Shown: piece after piece, positions 49,250 to 58,261 of the stretch
Layout: each line of letters begins with the position of its first letter
How positions within the stretch are numbered: the first letter of the stretch is position 1
Assembly: GCA_024707075.1 (NCBI GenBank)
Contig: JANQAK010000001.1
Location: 580,001 to 644,000, forward strand
DNA length: 64,000 bases
DNA from: Afipia sp.
GTDB taxonomy: Bacteria; Pseudomonadota; Alphaproteobacteria; Rhizobiales; Xanthobacteraceae
Direction: 5' to 3'
Position numbers and translations under genes: made by a program
The notes under the pieces: model-generated
The model's database searches: none
Seen by the model: the letters and a program-made list of their open reading frames with translations, nothing else
What the model was told of the DNA's origin: nothing

Positions 49250-49612
49250 GCTGATTTGGACGCACCGCCGGAGCGCGTATTGAAAACGCTGATGGCGCTG
49301 GTCGACGGGAAACCGGTTTGCATCATGATTCCGTCCGACTGCGAAGCGTCCATGAAAAAGCTGGCGTCCGCGTTTGGCTGCAAGTCCGCGCAGATGATGA
49401 AGCCATCGGACGCCGAACGGATTACCGGCTACAAGGTCGGCGGCATAAGCCCTTTCGGACAAAAGCGAAGGACCCCGGTCGCAATGGAAGAGCGCGCCCT
49501 TCTTCATGAGTATGTTTTCATCAATGCCGGTCAACGCGGGTTGCAAGTCAGGCTTGATCCGAAGGAAGCACTCAAGGTACTTGACGGCGGGGCAGCAGAT
49601 TTGACGGCGTAA
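49250..49612 (+). pseudogene. ybaK: YbaK/EbsC Cys-tRNA(Pro) deacylase, N-terminally truncated
   Basis: Encodes the C-terminal ~118 residues: LDAPPERVLKTLMALVDGKP, FGCKSAQMMKPSDAERITGYKVGGISPFGQKR and FINAGQRGLQVRLDP. The first ~40 residues of the family are gone; upstream sequence (49167-49249) is unrelated. It begins exactly where the lower-GC cassette ends, so the arrival of the accessory DNA or a deletion beheaded the gene. GC and codon use return to the host pattern here. Confidence 0.85.
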
Positions 49613-49626
49613 GAGGCGCCTCGCAG

Positions 49627-50425
49627 TCCTGCGACAGGGGCGGCTGGGTGATCAACGTCGCACTGCCGGCCGCCGCGCGACGCAGCGTCCACGAGCTTAT
49701 GCTCCATCCCGACTGGTGGCTCGCGGCGGCGACACCCTGGATCGGCGCAATCCTCGCCGTCATCGTGATCGTCCCGCTCTGCCGGGCTTTCGGATAGTCG
49801 CGTCAGCGCGCCGGTGCACTGCTCCTCGTCGGCGGATGGGGCAACACGTCCTTTGTCGGCCTGCCGATGATCGCCGCCTTCGCCGGTAGCCAGTGGCTCG
49901 GCCTCGGCATCGTCATCGACCTGTTTGGCTCCTATCTCGCCTTGTCGACACTCGGCCTTGCCATCGCCACCATTGCGAATTCGGGACATTTCGATTGGCG
50001 TGCGGTGGCCATACGGACCGTGACCTTTCCGCCCTTCATCGCGATCCTGGTTGCCTTCGCCACCAATCATCTGGGGCGGCCGGAATGGCTGACGCAAATT
50101 TTCGACTCTCTCGCCAACACGCTGACGCCGATCGCTCTCGCGGCGCTCGGCGTCGGGCTCGGCTACCGGCTGGTCCTGGCTCCGCTGGCGATCCTGGTCA
50201 TGTATGTCGCACTGGGCCAGACAGGCGACCCCGGCGCCAAGGTGGCTATGCTTGAAATGGCGATGCCGCCCATGCTCGGCGCGAGCATCATCGCCATCGA
50301 TCATGATCTGGAGCCCGATCTGGTCGCTCTGCTCATCGGCATCGGCGTGCCCCTGTCGATGCTGACAGCCTGGGGCTGGTGGTCGATCATCGCCACCTGT
50401 GACGGACCCGCGCGCGAGTTAGGCC
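49627..50425 (+). pseudogene. AEC family transporter, degraded
   Basis: Membrane-transporter remnant: GWVINVALPAA, LHPDWWLAAATPWIGAILAV, then an in-frame TAG at 49796-49798 where a Trp is expected (FG-stop-SRQRAG), then GALLLVGGWGNTSFVGLP and LANTLTPIALAALGVGLGYR to WGWWSIIATC. N-terminal helices are missing and the C-terminus runs into the antisense regulator. A nonsense substitution plus two truncations indicates genuine decay, unlike the single-base indels elsewhere. Confidence 0.8.
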
Positions 50426-51363
50426 GCGGTCGCCATCCGCGCGGCGCGCTTGATCGCCTGCGGCGGCTGTCCGAATGCCCGCAGGAACGCGCGCCGCATC
50501 CGTTCCGGATCAGAAAATCCGGCTTCGCGCGCGATCACCTCGACCGGATGCTGCGCCTCCTCCATCAGCATCCGCGCCGCCTCGACGCGCAGATTTTCGA
50601 CAGCCTTCGCCGGCGACTGTCCGGTTTCGGCGCGGAACGCGCGGCTGAACTGGCGCGGACTGAGCCGCGCCGCTTCCGCCAGAACCTCGACCGACAAATC
50701 CTTCTTCAGATTCTTCTTCGCGTAGGCGAGCGCATCCTGAATGCGGTCGGACTTCGGCTGGAGATCGAGCAGCGCGGAAAATTGCGACTGGCCGCCGGTT
50801 CGCCGATGATAGACCACCATCTTGCGCGCAACGTCGCGCGCGATGTCGACGCCGAGGTCGCTCTCGACCATCGCAAGGCAGAGATCGATGCAGGACGTCA
50901 TGCCGGCGGATGTCCACACCGGGCCGTCGATGATGAAAATCTTGTCCTCCTGAACCTTGATCGCCGGAAATCGCGCCTGCATGTTGCGCGCGAACGCCCA
51001 GTGCGTGGTCGCGCGGCGGCCGTCGAGCAGCCCTGCTTCGGCAAGCACGAAGGCTCCCGTGCAGATGCTGGCGGTGCGTCGCGATGCCTTGCTCGCCGAA
51101 TGCAGAAACTTCAGAAGAGCGGGCGACGACGGCTGCGGCATCATCCAGCCCATAACGATGACCGTATCGAATTTCGCCTTGCCGAAGCGCCGGGTCTCGA
51201 CCGGCACGCCGGATGAACTCGGCACCAGTCCGCCATGCTCGGACAGCACTTCAACATCGTAGGCAGCCGCCTTCCCGACGCTGTTGGCCAGTTCGAACAC
51301 CGAGATCGCCACCAGATCGAGAATTTGAAAGCCGGGAAAAACAACAAGGCCGATGCGCTTCAT
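50419..51363 (-). CDS. GlxA family AraC-type regulator with DJ-1/PfpI domain
   Basis: 314 residues. N-terminal class I amidotransferase-like domain (MKRIGLVVFPGFQILDLVAISVFE; nucleophile-elbow-like SICTGAFVLAEAGLLDGRRATTHWA) and a C-terminal HTH_18 (SVEVLAEAARLSPRQFSRAFR, VEVIAREAGFSDPERMRRAF). ATG 51363 is the canonical start. Divergent from the SDR gene at 51509, which it may control. Confidence 0.93.
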   Translation of the reverse strand: MKRIGLVVFPGFQILDLVAISVFELANSVGKAAAYDVEVLSEHGGLVPSSSGVPVETRRFGKAKFDTVIVMGWMMPQPSSPALLKFLHSASKASRRTASICTGAFVLAEAGLLDGRRATTHWAFARNMQARFPAIKVQEDKIFIIDGPVWTSAGMTSCIDLCLAMVESDLGVDIARDVARKMVVYHRRTGGQSQFSALLDLQPKSDRIQDALAYAKKNLKKDLSVEVLAEAARLSPRQFSRAFRAETGQSPAKAVENLRVEAARMLMEEAQHPVEVIAREAGFSDPERMRRAFLRAFGQPPQAIKRAARMATAA

Positions 51364-51508
51364 GGCGACGATTCCTGAGTTTACGACCAATGTCCTGAAA
51401 CGAGGTATATATGTCTTTTGAGACACAGCGGTAGCGCACTAGTTTGGGTCCGGTCAACATCGGCCGATGCCGGTGGCAACAGTTCAACGACACAGAGGAC
51501 AAACGACG

Positions 51509-52318
51509 ATGTCTCAGAAACAGAACAAGGGCACCGCCCTGGTGACCGGCTCATCCTCCGGCATCGGCGCGCTTTACGCGGACCGGCTGGCCCATCGCAG
51601 TTACGATCTCATCCTGGTCGCGCGCGACAAGGCAAAGCTCGACGCCCTCGCCGCCAAACTCGTCAAGAACACCGGCCGCAAGATCGAGGTGTTGCCTGCC
51701 GATCTGAACGCAAAGGCGGACCTGCGCCGTGTCGAGGAGCGGCTGAAGTCCGACCAAAGCATCACCATGCTGGTCAACAATGCCGGCATCGGCTCCGCGG
51801 GGCCGCTGCTGACCTCGGATGCCGATCAGATGGACGCGATGATCCAGCTCAACGTAGTGGCGCTGACGCGCTTGACGCTGGCGGCAGCTCCTGCGTTCGT
51901 CGCGCGCAAGAACGGCATCATCGTCAATATCTCGTCGATCGCAGCCGTGGCCCCTGAAATCCTGAACGGCGTCTATGGCGGAAGCAAAGCCTATGTCGTG
52001 AATTTCACGCAGGCGCTACACAAGGAAGTCAGTGACAAGGGCGTGCAGGTTCAGGCGGTGCTTCCCGGCGCGATCAGCACCGAGTTCTGGGAGCGAGCGG
52101 GTACGGCGGTTTCGAACCTTCCGGCGCAGATCGTCATGCAGGGCGATGAACTGGTTGACGCCGCGCTGGCGGCTCTCGATCAGAAGGAACTGATTACGCT
52201 GCCGTCGCTCCCGGACATTGCGGATTGGGACAAATTCGAAGCGGCGCGAAAGGCGCTCGGCCCGGGATTGTCGCGGACCCACGCCGCCAGCCGCTACAAG
52301 ACCAAAACTGCCGCTTGA
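51509..52318 (+). CDS. SDR family NAD(P)-dependent oxidoreductase
   Basis: 269 residues: TGSSSGIGALYADRLA, LVARDKAKLDALA (Arg after the second strand suggests NADPH), NNAGIGSAG, catalytic Ser in NISSIAAVAP, and YGGSKAYV (Tyr/Lys). Of the DltE/YqjQ-like group acting on unknown carbonyls. Divergently paired with a GlxA-type regulator (145-nt gap) and followed by a terminator hairpin. Confidence 0.92.
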   Translation: MSQKQNKGTALVTGSSSGIGALYADRLAHRSYDLILVARDKAKLDALAAKLVKNTGRKIEVLPADLNAKADLRRVEERLKSDQSITMLVNNAGIGSAGPLLTSDADQMDAMIQLNVVALTRLTLAAAPAFVARKNGIIVNISSIAAVAPEILNGVYGGSKAYVVNFTQALHKEVSDKGVQVQAVLPGAISTEFWERAGTAVSNLPAQIVMQGDELVDAALAALDQKELITLPSLPDIADWDKFEAARKALGPGLSRTHAASRYKTKTAA

Positions 52319-52337
52319 GATCAGCCTGACAATAAAG

Positions 52338-52360
52338 GCTCCCGCCAATCGGCGGGGGTC
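52338..52360 (+). terminator. Intrinsic terminator after SDR gene
   Basis: CCCGCC (52341-52346), loop AATC, GGCGGG (52351-52356), followed by a short T-containing tail. Lies between convergent SDR and lrgB stops. Confidence 0.6.
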
Positions 52361-52364
52361 TTCG

Positions 52365-53087
52365 TCATCGCAGCAGCAAGGTGACCGCGATCGGCACCAG
52401 CAGCGATGTCACCAGCGCGTTCAGTCCCATGGCGATGCCGGCGAACACGCCGGCGACTTCATCGACCTGAAACGCCCGCGCCGTGCCAATGCCGTGCGAG
52501 GCAAGACCTGCCGCGAAACCGCGGGCGCGAAAATCCGTGATCCCCAGCCGGTTCATCGCGGGCGTCACCACGATGGCGCCCATGACGCCGGTCAGCACCG
52601 TCGCAATGACCGTGATCGCCGGATTGGCCCCCAGCGTCTCAGAGATGCCCATGGCGACACCGGCCGTGACCGACTTCGGCGCCAGCGCCAGCACGATGTC
52701 GCGCGGCAGGCCGGCGGCCTCGGCGAACAGCATCACCGACACGATCGCCGTCGCCGAGCCGACCAGCAGCGCCGCCAGCATCGGCAGGATCGCAGCCGCG
52801 ACGAGCTTGCGGTTCTCGTAAAGCGGCACCGCCAGCGCGACCGTCGCCGGCCCAAGCAGGAAATGCACGAACTGCGCGCCGCCGAAATAGGTCGTGTAGC
52901 TGGTGCCGGTGAGATACAGGAACACGCCGATGACCCAGATCGAATGCAGCACCGGATTCATCAGCGGATTGCGACGGGTGGCGAGCGACACGGCGTCGGC
53001 CACCGCATAGACGGCAAGCGTGACCGTCAGCCACAGCAGCGGCGTCTGCGACAGATACACCCAGAGCGAGAACGGATTGCTCGTCAT
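52365..53087 (-). CDS. lrgB: LrgB family membrane protein
   Basis: 240 residues, about seven helices. Family motifs: NPVLHSIWVIGVFLYLTGTSYTTYFGGAQFVHFLLGPATVALAVPLY (residues 42-90, shown in part), SVTAGVAMGISETLGA and GFAAGLASHGIGTARAFQ. LrgAB/CidAB modulate murein hydrolase activity and export small organic acids such as pyruvate or glycolate. It follows lrgA by 5 nt. Confidence 0.93.
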   Translation of the reverse strand: MTSNPFSLWVYLSQTPLLWLTVTLAVYAVADAVSLATRRNPLMNPVLHSIWVIGVFLYLTGTSYTTYFGGAQFVHFLLGPATVALAVPLYENRKLVAAAILPMLAALLVGSATAIVSVMLFAEAAGLPRDIVLALAPKSVTAGVAMGISETLGANPAITVIATVLTGVMGAIVVTPAMNRLGITDFRARGFAAGLASHGIGTARAFQVDEVAGVFAGIAMGLNALVTSLLVPIAVTLLLR

Positions 53088-53092
53088 GATGA

Positions 53093-53470
53093 CTAGCGCC
53101 TCCGCACCATGAGGCGATTGATGACCAGAAACGTGCCGGCTGTGACCAGCAGCGTCACCACCACCGACGCCGCGAGAACCAGGGCGATGGCGACGCCCCG
53201 CTGCGCCAACAGGTCCAGGTTCTGCACGACGCCGACACCCGCCGGCACGAAAAGCAGCGACAGATGCGCCAGCATTCCTTTCGATGTCCCCTCCACGGCA
53301 TTGTCACGCAGCGGGCCGCGCGCCAGCGCCGTGAAATGGTCCCGTGCGATGAGCAACGCAAAGAAGAGCGCCATGCCGATCACCGGCCCCGGCACCGGAA
53401 AACGCAATCCGCGCACGATCACTTCGCCGATCAACTGGCAGATCAGGATGACGCTCAGACTGGCGATCAT
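53093..53470 (-). CDS. lrgA: CidA/LrgA family holin-like protein
   Basis: 125 residues, four helices: CQLIGEVIVRGLRFPVPGPVIGMALFF, AHLSLLFVPAGVGVV and VVTLLVTAGTFLVINRL. Holin-like partner of LrgB. ATG 53470 with CGGAGCC upstream. Nearby LytTR-type regulator genes are absent. Confidence 0.93.
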   Translation of the reverse strand: MIASLSVILICQLIGEVIVRGLRFPVPGPVIGMALFFALLIARDHFTALARGPLRDNAVEGTSKGMLAHLSLLFVPAGVGVVQNLDLLAQRGVAIALVLAASVVVTLLVTAGTFLVINRLMVRRR

Positions 53471-53573
53471 GGATGGCTCCGGAGGAAAATCTTCATCCGA
53501 CAGTTAGATGAGTGCGCCTCGCTCCCGCAAGTCCACATTCAATCCCGTCAATGATCGCAAAGGATGACCGATC

Positions 53574-54380
53574 TCACTTCGACGCATTCCGATAGAGATC
53601 GGCGATGTTATTCCAGATCAAGTCCTTGAATTGCACCACGGGCGGGCTCGGCAGGATCGCCGGAGGCGTCGTGGTCTTTTTGCAGTCTTCGACAAGCCGC
53701 ATGACCCACACCTCGCCGTCGGTGAAATAGCTGTCGCCGCCGCCGTTTCTGCCGAGCAGCGTCGGGCCGATGCCCATGACCTGATAGCGTGCGGTAATCA
53801 TACCCGCCGCTTGCAAACTGGTTTCGATCAGGTCACGGTCCAGATCGATGTCAGGCGCGATGTGATGGGTGATCGCCCCGGTGTAGCGGCTGAGACCAAC
53901 GCTCCGATCAAATGTGGCCGCACCGAGCCAAACCGGCCGGCCTTCCTCGCCATCCTTCAACACCATCCACAGCCGGACATGATGCCGCTGGTCGGCGCTT
54001 TTCCCGACCGGTTTCTCGAATGCGAGGTCCTCGGCGCGGCCGGCATAGAACAGTGGACTGACCGGCGCGCGCGGATAAGGCTGATCCAGCAGGACGCTGC
54101 CGGAAATCTCGATGCTCGATTTCCAGGTGATTGGATCGGCGGCATACCAGCCCGCCTCGCGCATGGCGCAGAGAATATCCTTTTGCGAGCCGACCAATCC
54201 CACATTGATCGGGTCGCCGGGAATGCCTTGCGCCGTGGTCGTCACCATCGGCAGGCCGTCCAGCTTCTTCTGATGTTCATAGTGCCGCCAGAGCGATGGC
54301 AGGATCAGATAGGCAAGCAGCAGGTAGCAAAGCAGGATCGGCAACAGGATGCGGAGCAGTAGCCTTGTGGTCGGTCTCAT
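53574..54380 (-). CDS. LssY C-terminal domain membrane protein
   Basis: 268 residues from ATG 54380: one N-terminal helix (LLLRILLPILLCYLLLAYLIL) and an extracytoplasmic LssY-C-type domain: DPINVGLVGSQKDILCAMREAGWYAADPIT, LFYAGRAEDLAFEKPVG, RHHVRLWM and HHIAPDIDLDRDLI. In other proteins this domain is appended to PAP2 or DedA-like modules; function unknown. Confidence 0.8.
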   Translation of the reverse strand: MRPTTRLLLRILLPILLCYLLLAYLILPSLWRHYEHQKKLDGLPMVTTTAQGIPGDPINVGLVGSQKDILCAMREAGWYAADPITWKSSIEISGSVLLDQPYPRAPVSPLFYAGRAEDLAFEKPVGKSADQRHHVRLWMVLKDGEEGRPVWLGAATFDRSVGLSRYTGAITHHIAPDIDLDRDLIETSLQAAGMITARYQVMGIGPTLLGRNGGGDSYFTDGEVWVMRLVEDCKKTTTPPAILPSPPVVQFKDLIWNNIADLYRNASK

Positions 54381-54457
54381 GGACCGTGCATGAAGCGGCA
54401 TCGGTGTTGTCAGTCCGTGGTTGACCCCGCAGCGCTCATCGCTGCTTCAAACGAGAG

Positions 54458-54497
54458 AGGGCATTGTCGGGCGGGATCAGCCGCCTGACAATGCCCT
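54458..54497 (-). terminator. Hairpin downstream of the secreted ECSAKY-type gene
   Basis: AGGGCATTGTC-G-GGCGG pairs with CCGCC-T-GACAATGCCCT (16 pairs, one mismatch) around GATCAG. Lies 37 nt after the stop at 54534. No strong T-run follows. Confidence 0.6.
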
Positions 54498-54533
54498 GAC
54501 GAGATCAACCGGAGCGCGATTTGCCGGCGCAGG

Positions 54534-55011
54534 TCAGCCCTTCAGCTTCTTGGTGCATTCGCTGTAATAGCCGCCGCCCTTTTGAATCCACTTCAGACCG
54601 CCATTGGCGTTGGCGGCCTTGTTGGCGTTGTACTGATCGACGCAGGTGTGCATCCGCGCCTTGCCTGCGGTTTCCTTGGAATATTTCGGAGAGACAGCAG
54701 TCGGGAATACGGCCGGTCCTGCTGCTGCCGCAGGCGCCGCAGCGGGCTTCGGTGTCTCGGCCGCTTTCGGAGCGACCTTGGGCGCTTTCCTTGGGAGCCG
54801 CAGTGGTTGCGGCGGCGGGGGTGGCGTCGGCGCCGCATTGCGCCTTGCGGAAATCATTCCATTTCTGATCGCCAAGCGTGCCGGCGGTCTTGGCCGCCTG
54901 ATATTTGGCGCTGCATTCCTGCGCAGTCAGCGCGTGCGCCGGGCTGAACGCCGTTGCGAGAGCAAGGCCCGATAGCGAAACAGCAACCATCGCAAAAGAT
55001 TTAATTGTCAT
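54534..55011 (-). pseudogene. Small secreted Ala/Pro-rich protein, frameshifted
   Basis: Signal peptide MTIKSFAMVAVSLSGLALAT... ending SPAHA, then ECSAKYQAAKTAGTLGDQKWNDFRKAQC, an Ala/Pro/Lys linker, and a second-frame C-terminal domain AGKARMHTCVDQYNANKAAN, GGLKWIQKGGGYYSECTKK. Frames join at 54786-54788 (AAA run, one extra A). About 158 residues. Two short Cys-containing repeats recall PsiF repeats, and a PsiF protein is encoded next door. Function unknown. Confidence 0.7.
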
Positions 55012-55205
55012 CGAAATCTCTCCTCACGTGGGGGCGATCAAGAGACCGTCATCCTAGCGGACCGCCATTGCGTTTCAACGGATGCGCTCGCGCAGCGATC
55101 AAAAAAATAATGATCGGCGCGATCAATGCTGCGCAGCACCGTTCATCCGCAGTTCAGGCTCGCGGTCCAACCGTGCCCCGGGCTGGAACGACAACAGGTG
55201 ATCCC

Positions 55206-55466
55206 ATGATGAACGTCTTCTCACGTACCGCCGCGACCGCGGTCGCATTCTCCTTGATCCTCGGCGGCTCCGCGTTTGCACAAACGACAACGCCTGCCCC
55301 GGCCGCCAAGACAGCACCCGACAAGATGGCTCCCGCCAAACCGAAGGCTGAACGCACCGCCGCCTCGCTCGAATGTTCGAAACAGGCCGATGCCAAAGGC
55401 TTGCATGGCAAGGAGCGCAAGAAGTTCCGCTCCGAATGCAAGAAAGGCGCAGTCAAGGCGAACTGA
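55206..55466 (+). CDS. PsiF repeat secreted protein
   Basis: 86 residues: signal peptide (MMNVFSRTAATAVAFSLILG, cleavage after SAFA), Ala/Pro/Lys linker, one PsiF repeat CSKQADAKGLHGKERKKFRSECKKG. In E. coli psiF belongs to the phosphate-starvation regulon; no Pho box is evident here. Divergent from the related secreted gene (194-nt gap). Confidence 0.85.
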   Translation: MMNVFSRTAATAVAFSLILGGSAFAQTTTPAPAAKTAPDKMAPAKPKAERTAASLECSKQADAKGLHGKERKKFRSECKKGAVKAN

Positions 55467-55634
55467 TTCCGCGACCTGAAGAAGGGCAAGCGACCGCAGG
55501 CCCCTTCTTCGCTCCTTCCGGAGCAGTCCGGCGCACGGCACGCATGGCCATTGCGTGACCCATGCCGGTTGCGCATTTGCGGCCGATACCCCGATTTGTG
55601 ATAACGAAACCCTCGTGCATCACACTCCGCATCC

Positions 55635-56726
55635 ATGACGCCTGCCCTTCAAAAGCTGTCGCGAATTTTTCGCCACACGACGCCGCGCGATGTCCTGCAT
55701 ACGTTTGAAACGCTGCTGGTGGGTTTGGCGGGAGGATTGCTGTTTGAATGGCTGCAACTTCCGGGTGGCCTGATCTCCGGCGCGATGATCACCGTCGGCG
55801 CGGCCGCCATCGCGGGCCGGCCGATGGGGCTGCCGCCGCTCATGGCGCACATCATCCTGATGACACTCGGACTGTCGCTGGGTTCGATGGTGACGCCACA
55901 GATGCTGACCAACATGGCGGCCTATCCAGTGAGCATCGCCATTCTGGCCGTGTCGACTGCCTGCGCCACGCTCGGCAGCAGTCTATATCTCCAACGCGTT
56001 CATCGCTGGGACCGCACGTCCGCCCTGCTGGCGGGCAGTCCCGGCGCGCTGTCGCAGATCATTATGCTCGCCAACGAACGGCACGCCGATGTCGCCGGCA
56101 TCGCGGTGGTGCAGACCATGCGCGTGATCATTCTGACTGCCGCGCTGCCTCTGATCCTCGCCGCTTCCGGACTGGCGCAGCACGGCGGCGCGCCGCTGCG
56201 CGCGGCTCCGGCAACGCCGCTGGCGCTTGCGATCCTGGTTGCAGTGAGCGTGGCGGCCTCGCTGGTGCTGCGTCTGCTGAAATTCCCCGCAAGCTGGATG
56301 TTCGGCGCGATGCTCGGCTCCAGCGCGCTGCACGGCTCCGGATCAATCGAGGGTGGGCTACCGGCATGGGCCTATGCTGCGGCGCTGATCGGGATCGGAA
56401 CGCTGATCGGCACGCGGTTCGCGCGGATCTCGGCACGCACCCTGCTCAGCCACATGACCGCGGCGATCGGATCGTTCACCGTGGCCATTGTCGTCTCGGC
56501 CATTTTCGTCGGCCTCGTCACGCTGACGACGCATGCGCGGCTCAGCGATATCGTGGTCGCATTCTCGCCCGGCGCGATGGATGCCATGCTGGCGCTGGCC
56601 CTGACGCTGCACATCGATCCGGTTTTCGTCGGCGCGCATCATCTGTCGCGCTTTTTCTTCGTGTCGATCGCGACACCGGGCATCGTCCATCTGTTCGGAC
56701 GCCCGCAGGTCGATGCGGACGACTAG
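55635..56726 (+). CDS. AbrB family (ammonia monooxygenase-like) membrane protein
   Basis: 363 residues, ten or so helices forming two AbrB repeats: LPGGLISGAMITVGAAAIAG and, in the second half, FPASWMFGAMLGSSALHGSG; SPGALSQIIMLANERHADV and SPGAMDAMLALALTLHIDPVFVGAHHL are the conserved SPGA signatures. Formerly annotated as putative ammonia monooxygenase, which is misleading; probably a transporter. Its stop overlaps the convergent dsbB stop by 4 nt. Confidence 0.9.
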   Translation: MTPALQKLSRIFRHTTPRDVLHTFETLLVGLAGGLLFEWLQLPGGLISGAMITVGAAAIAGRPMGLPPLMAHIILMTLGLSLGSMVTPQMLTNMAAYPVSIAILAVSTACATLGSSLYLQRVHRWDRTSALLAGSPGALSQIIMLANERHADVAGIAVVQTMRVIILTAALPLILAASGLAQHGGAPLRAAPATPLALAILVAVSVAASLVLRLLKFPASWMFGAMLGSSALHGSGSIEGGLPAWAYAAALIGIGTLIGTRFARISARTLLSHMTAAIGSFTVAIVVSAIFVGLVTLTTHARLSDIVVAFSPGAMDAMLALALTLHIDPVFVGAHHLSRFFFVSIATPGIVHLFGRPQVDADD

Positions 56727-57238
56727 CGCGCGGCCTTGCCGACGCCCCACGCGGCCAGCGCCGCCATGGCCAGCGAGATCAGCACATTGTAGCCCGCCAG
56801 CGACAGCCCAAGGAATTTCCACTGCACCTCGTCGCAGCGGATCACCTTGACCTTGTTGAGGCCGTCCAGCAGGTTGCCGGTGTTGCCGAAATCAACGATC
56901 GGACCGGTACAATCCGTCGGCCCCTGCCAAAAGCCCCATTCGACCCCGGCGTGATAGGCGCCGAGCCCGGCATTGGCCAGCAGCGCGAGGGCGAGAATCA
57001 GAAGGCCGGCGCCGAGCAGACGGCGCGAAACACCCTTCGCAGCGCCGAACGCAATCAGCGCCGCCAGCGGAATGGCAAGGTAGTAGGCATAGCGCTGCTC
57101 GAGACAGAGCGGACAGGGCCGGATGTCGAGCACAAGCTGAAAAAACCATGCCCCCGCGATGGTTGCCGCGGCAATAACGGCAATCCCCGCAGCCGCGATG
57201 AACACCGCGTCCCGTGAGCCGGCCGCATGTCCTGTCAT
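56723..57238 (-). CDS. dsbB: Disulfide bond formation protein DsbB
   Basis: Quinone-linked oxidase of DsbA in the inner membrane. About 171 residues with four helices; first redox pair in DIRPCPLCLEQRYAYY (CPLC), second pair formed by Cys in GPTDCTGP and the later IRCDEVQW Cys. Start ATG 57238 (MTGHAAGS); an ATG five codons earlier is possible. No dsbA nearby. Confidence 0.92.
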   Translation of the reverse strand: MTGHAAGSRDAVFIAAAGIAVIAAATIAGAWFFQLVLDIRPCPLCLEQRYAYYLAIPLAALIAFGAAKGVSRRLLGAGLLILALALLANAGLGAYHAGVEWGFWQGPTDCTGPIVDFGNTGNLLDGLNKVKVIRCDEVQWKFLGLSLAGYNVLISLAMAALAAWGVGKAAR

Positions 57239-57328
57239 GGTGTCGCTTGCCACTTGGAGGTCTCCTGTCCGGACTGGGTCCTAACTTGCCCGCCGCCCGC
57301 TGTCGATGTTGGGCACGATCACAGGCGG

Positions 57329-57356
57329 TTGACCGCGAGCGGGCGCGGGCTATATT
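57329..57356 (+). promoter_or_regulatory. Promoter of tRNA-Leu
   Basis: TTGACC (57329-57334), 16-nt spacer, TATATT (57351-57356); initiation about 35 nt before the mature tRNA. Confidence 0.75.
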
Positions 57357-57398
57357 CCGCCCGCTTCGTGACCCTTGCCCTCCGGTGGCGGTCCGTTG

Positions 57399-57483
57399 GC
57401 CCCTGTGGCGGAATTGGTAGACGCGCTCGACTCAAAATCGAGTTCCGCAAGGAGTGCTGGTTCGATTCCGGCCAGGGGCACCA
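57399..57483 (+). tRNA. tRNA-Leu (anticodon CAA)
   Basis: Cloverleaf: acceptor GCCCCTG pairs with CAGGGGC; anticodon arm CTCGA-CTCAAAA-TCGAG with CAA at positions 34-36; long variable arm (class II, as in Leu); T-arm GGTTCGATTCC; discriminator A; CCA encoded at 57481-57483. No second copy of its 3' end was seen downstream within the window, so there is no sign of an integrated element at this tRNA. Confidence 0.97.
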
Positions 57484-57934
57484 CATCTCTCTGCATGTGA
57501 CCGAAGAGAAGAGATGTCTATGACCGCTCCATCCAGACATTGACAGGCGCGGCCTGCGTCGTCTCGTTGCGATCTGAACCGGCCCTTGTCCTCACGCGGC
57601 GTGTTCGCCATCACCAGCGGCAGCGGAAAATACTTTTCCAAGGTGGCACTATTTATCCACCCCGCCGAGCGCATCGATTGCAGCGCGCATCCCGACAAAT
57701 TCAATCAAACTGTAACGACGGGCGACGGATCAGGCACCAACCCGGCATTCATATACCGGCCTGTTTGCACAACATACCAATGTCGTACGCGGTTTATTAA
57801 TGCAAAACGGGAACCGCATGCTAAAGTGGCGTTCGCTAGGCGATCACCACTTTCCTCAATGTCCTCCACGCAGTGGCCTTCGCTGCAAAGATAACAACGG
57901 CTGGTGAATACACCGGCCCATCTCCGGGATTGTC
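57484..57934. other. 451-nt intergenic stretch, no gene recognised
   Basis: Less GC-rich than its surroundings. A weak hairpin (ACATCTC / GAGATGT) directly follows the tRNA and might end its transcript. The short frames on either strand have no motif, and one of them is simply a translation through the tRNA gene. Confidence 0.6.
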
Positions 57935-58261
57935 ATGCTCAAAGGTCTTTATAAAGTCGAGTTTGAAACAGCTCGTGGAAAGGCTTGCGGTGTCGTAAAC
58001 GCAGAGAACGGAAAAATCCGGGGCGGTAGTTCTGCGTTTGCCTACATCGGCTCCTATACCCAGAACGGTCATTCGATCTCTGGAAAGGTTTCCAGCATCC
58101 GGCACACACCGGACCCCAACCACCCTTCAGTGTTCGGCTTTGACGAGGTCAGAATAGAGTTTCACGGGGCGGTCAAAGGCGAGTTCGCGATCTGCGAAGG
58201 GACCGCTGCGGAATTTCCGAGCCTCGGATTCAAGGCCGTCCTCACGCGAGTTGCCGACTGA
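57935..58261 (+). CDS. GrlR-like regulatory protein
   Basis: 108 residues: MLKGLYKVEFETARGKACGVVNAENGKIRGGSSAFAYIGSY (start and first strands, split by description), then GKVSSIRHTPD and SVFGFDEVRIEFHG. This eight-stranded lipocalin-like pattern matches GrlR, known as the repressor partner of the type III secretion activator GrlA in enteropathogens; short GrlR-like proteins are found in many rhizobia without T3SS. No GrlA gene is adjacent. Confidence 0.75.
   Translation: MLKGLYKVEFETARGKACGVVNAENGKIRGGSSAFAYIGSYTQNGHSISGKVSSIRHTPDPNHPSVFGFDEVRIEFHGAVKGEFAICEGTAAEFPSLGFKAVLTRVAD

Noticed and set aside
57432-57704. Minus-strand frame ending GAPGRNRTSTPCGTRF
   Set aside because: This is a translation through tRNA-Leu, a well-known annotation artefact.
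57399-58261. Integrated element at tRNA-Leu
   Set aside because: No integrase and no repeated tRNA 3' end were found downstream, although the following 450 nt look less host-like.
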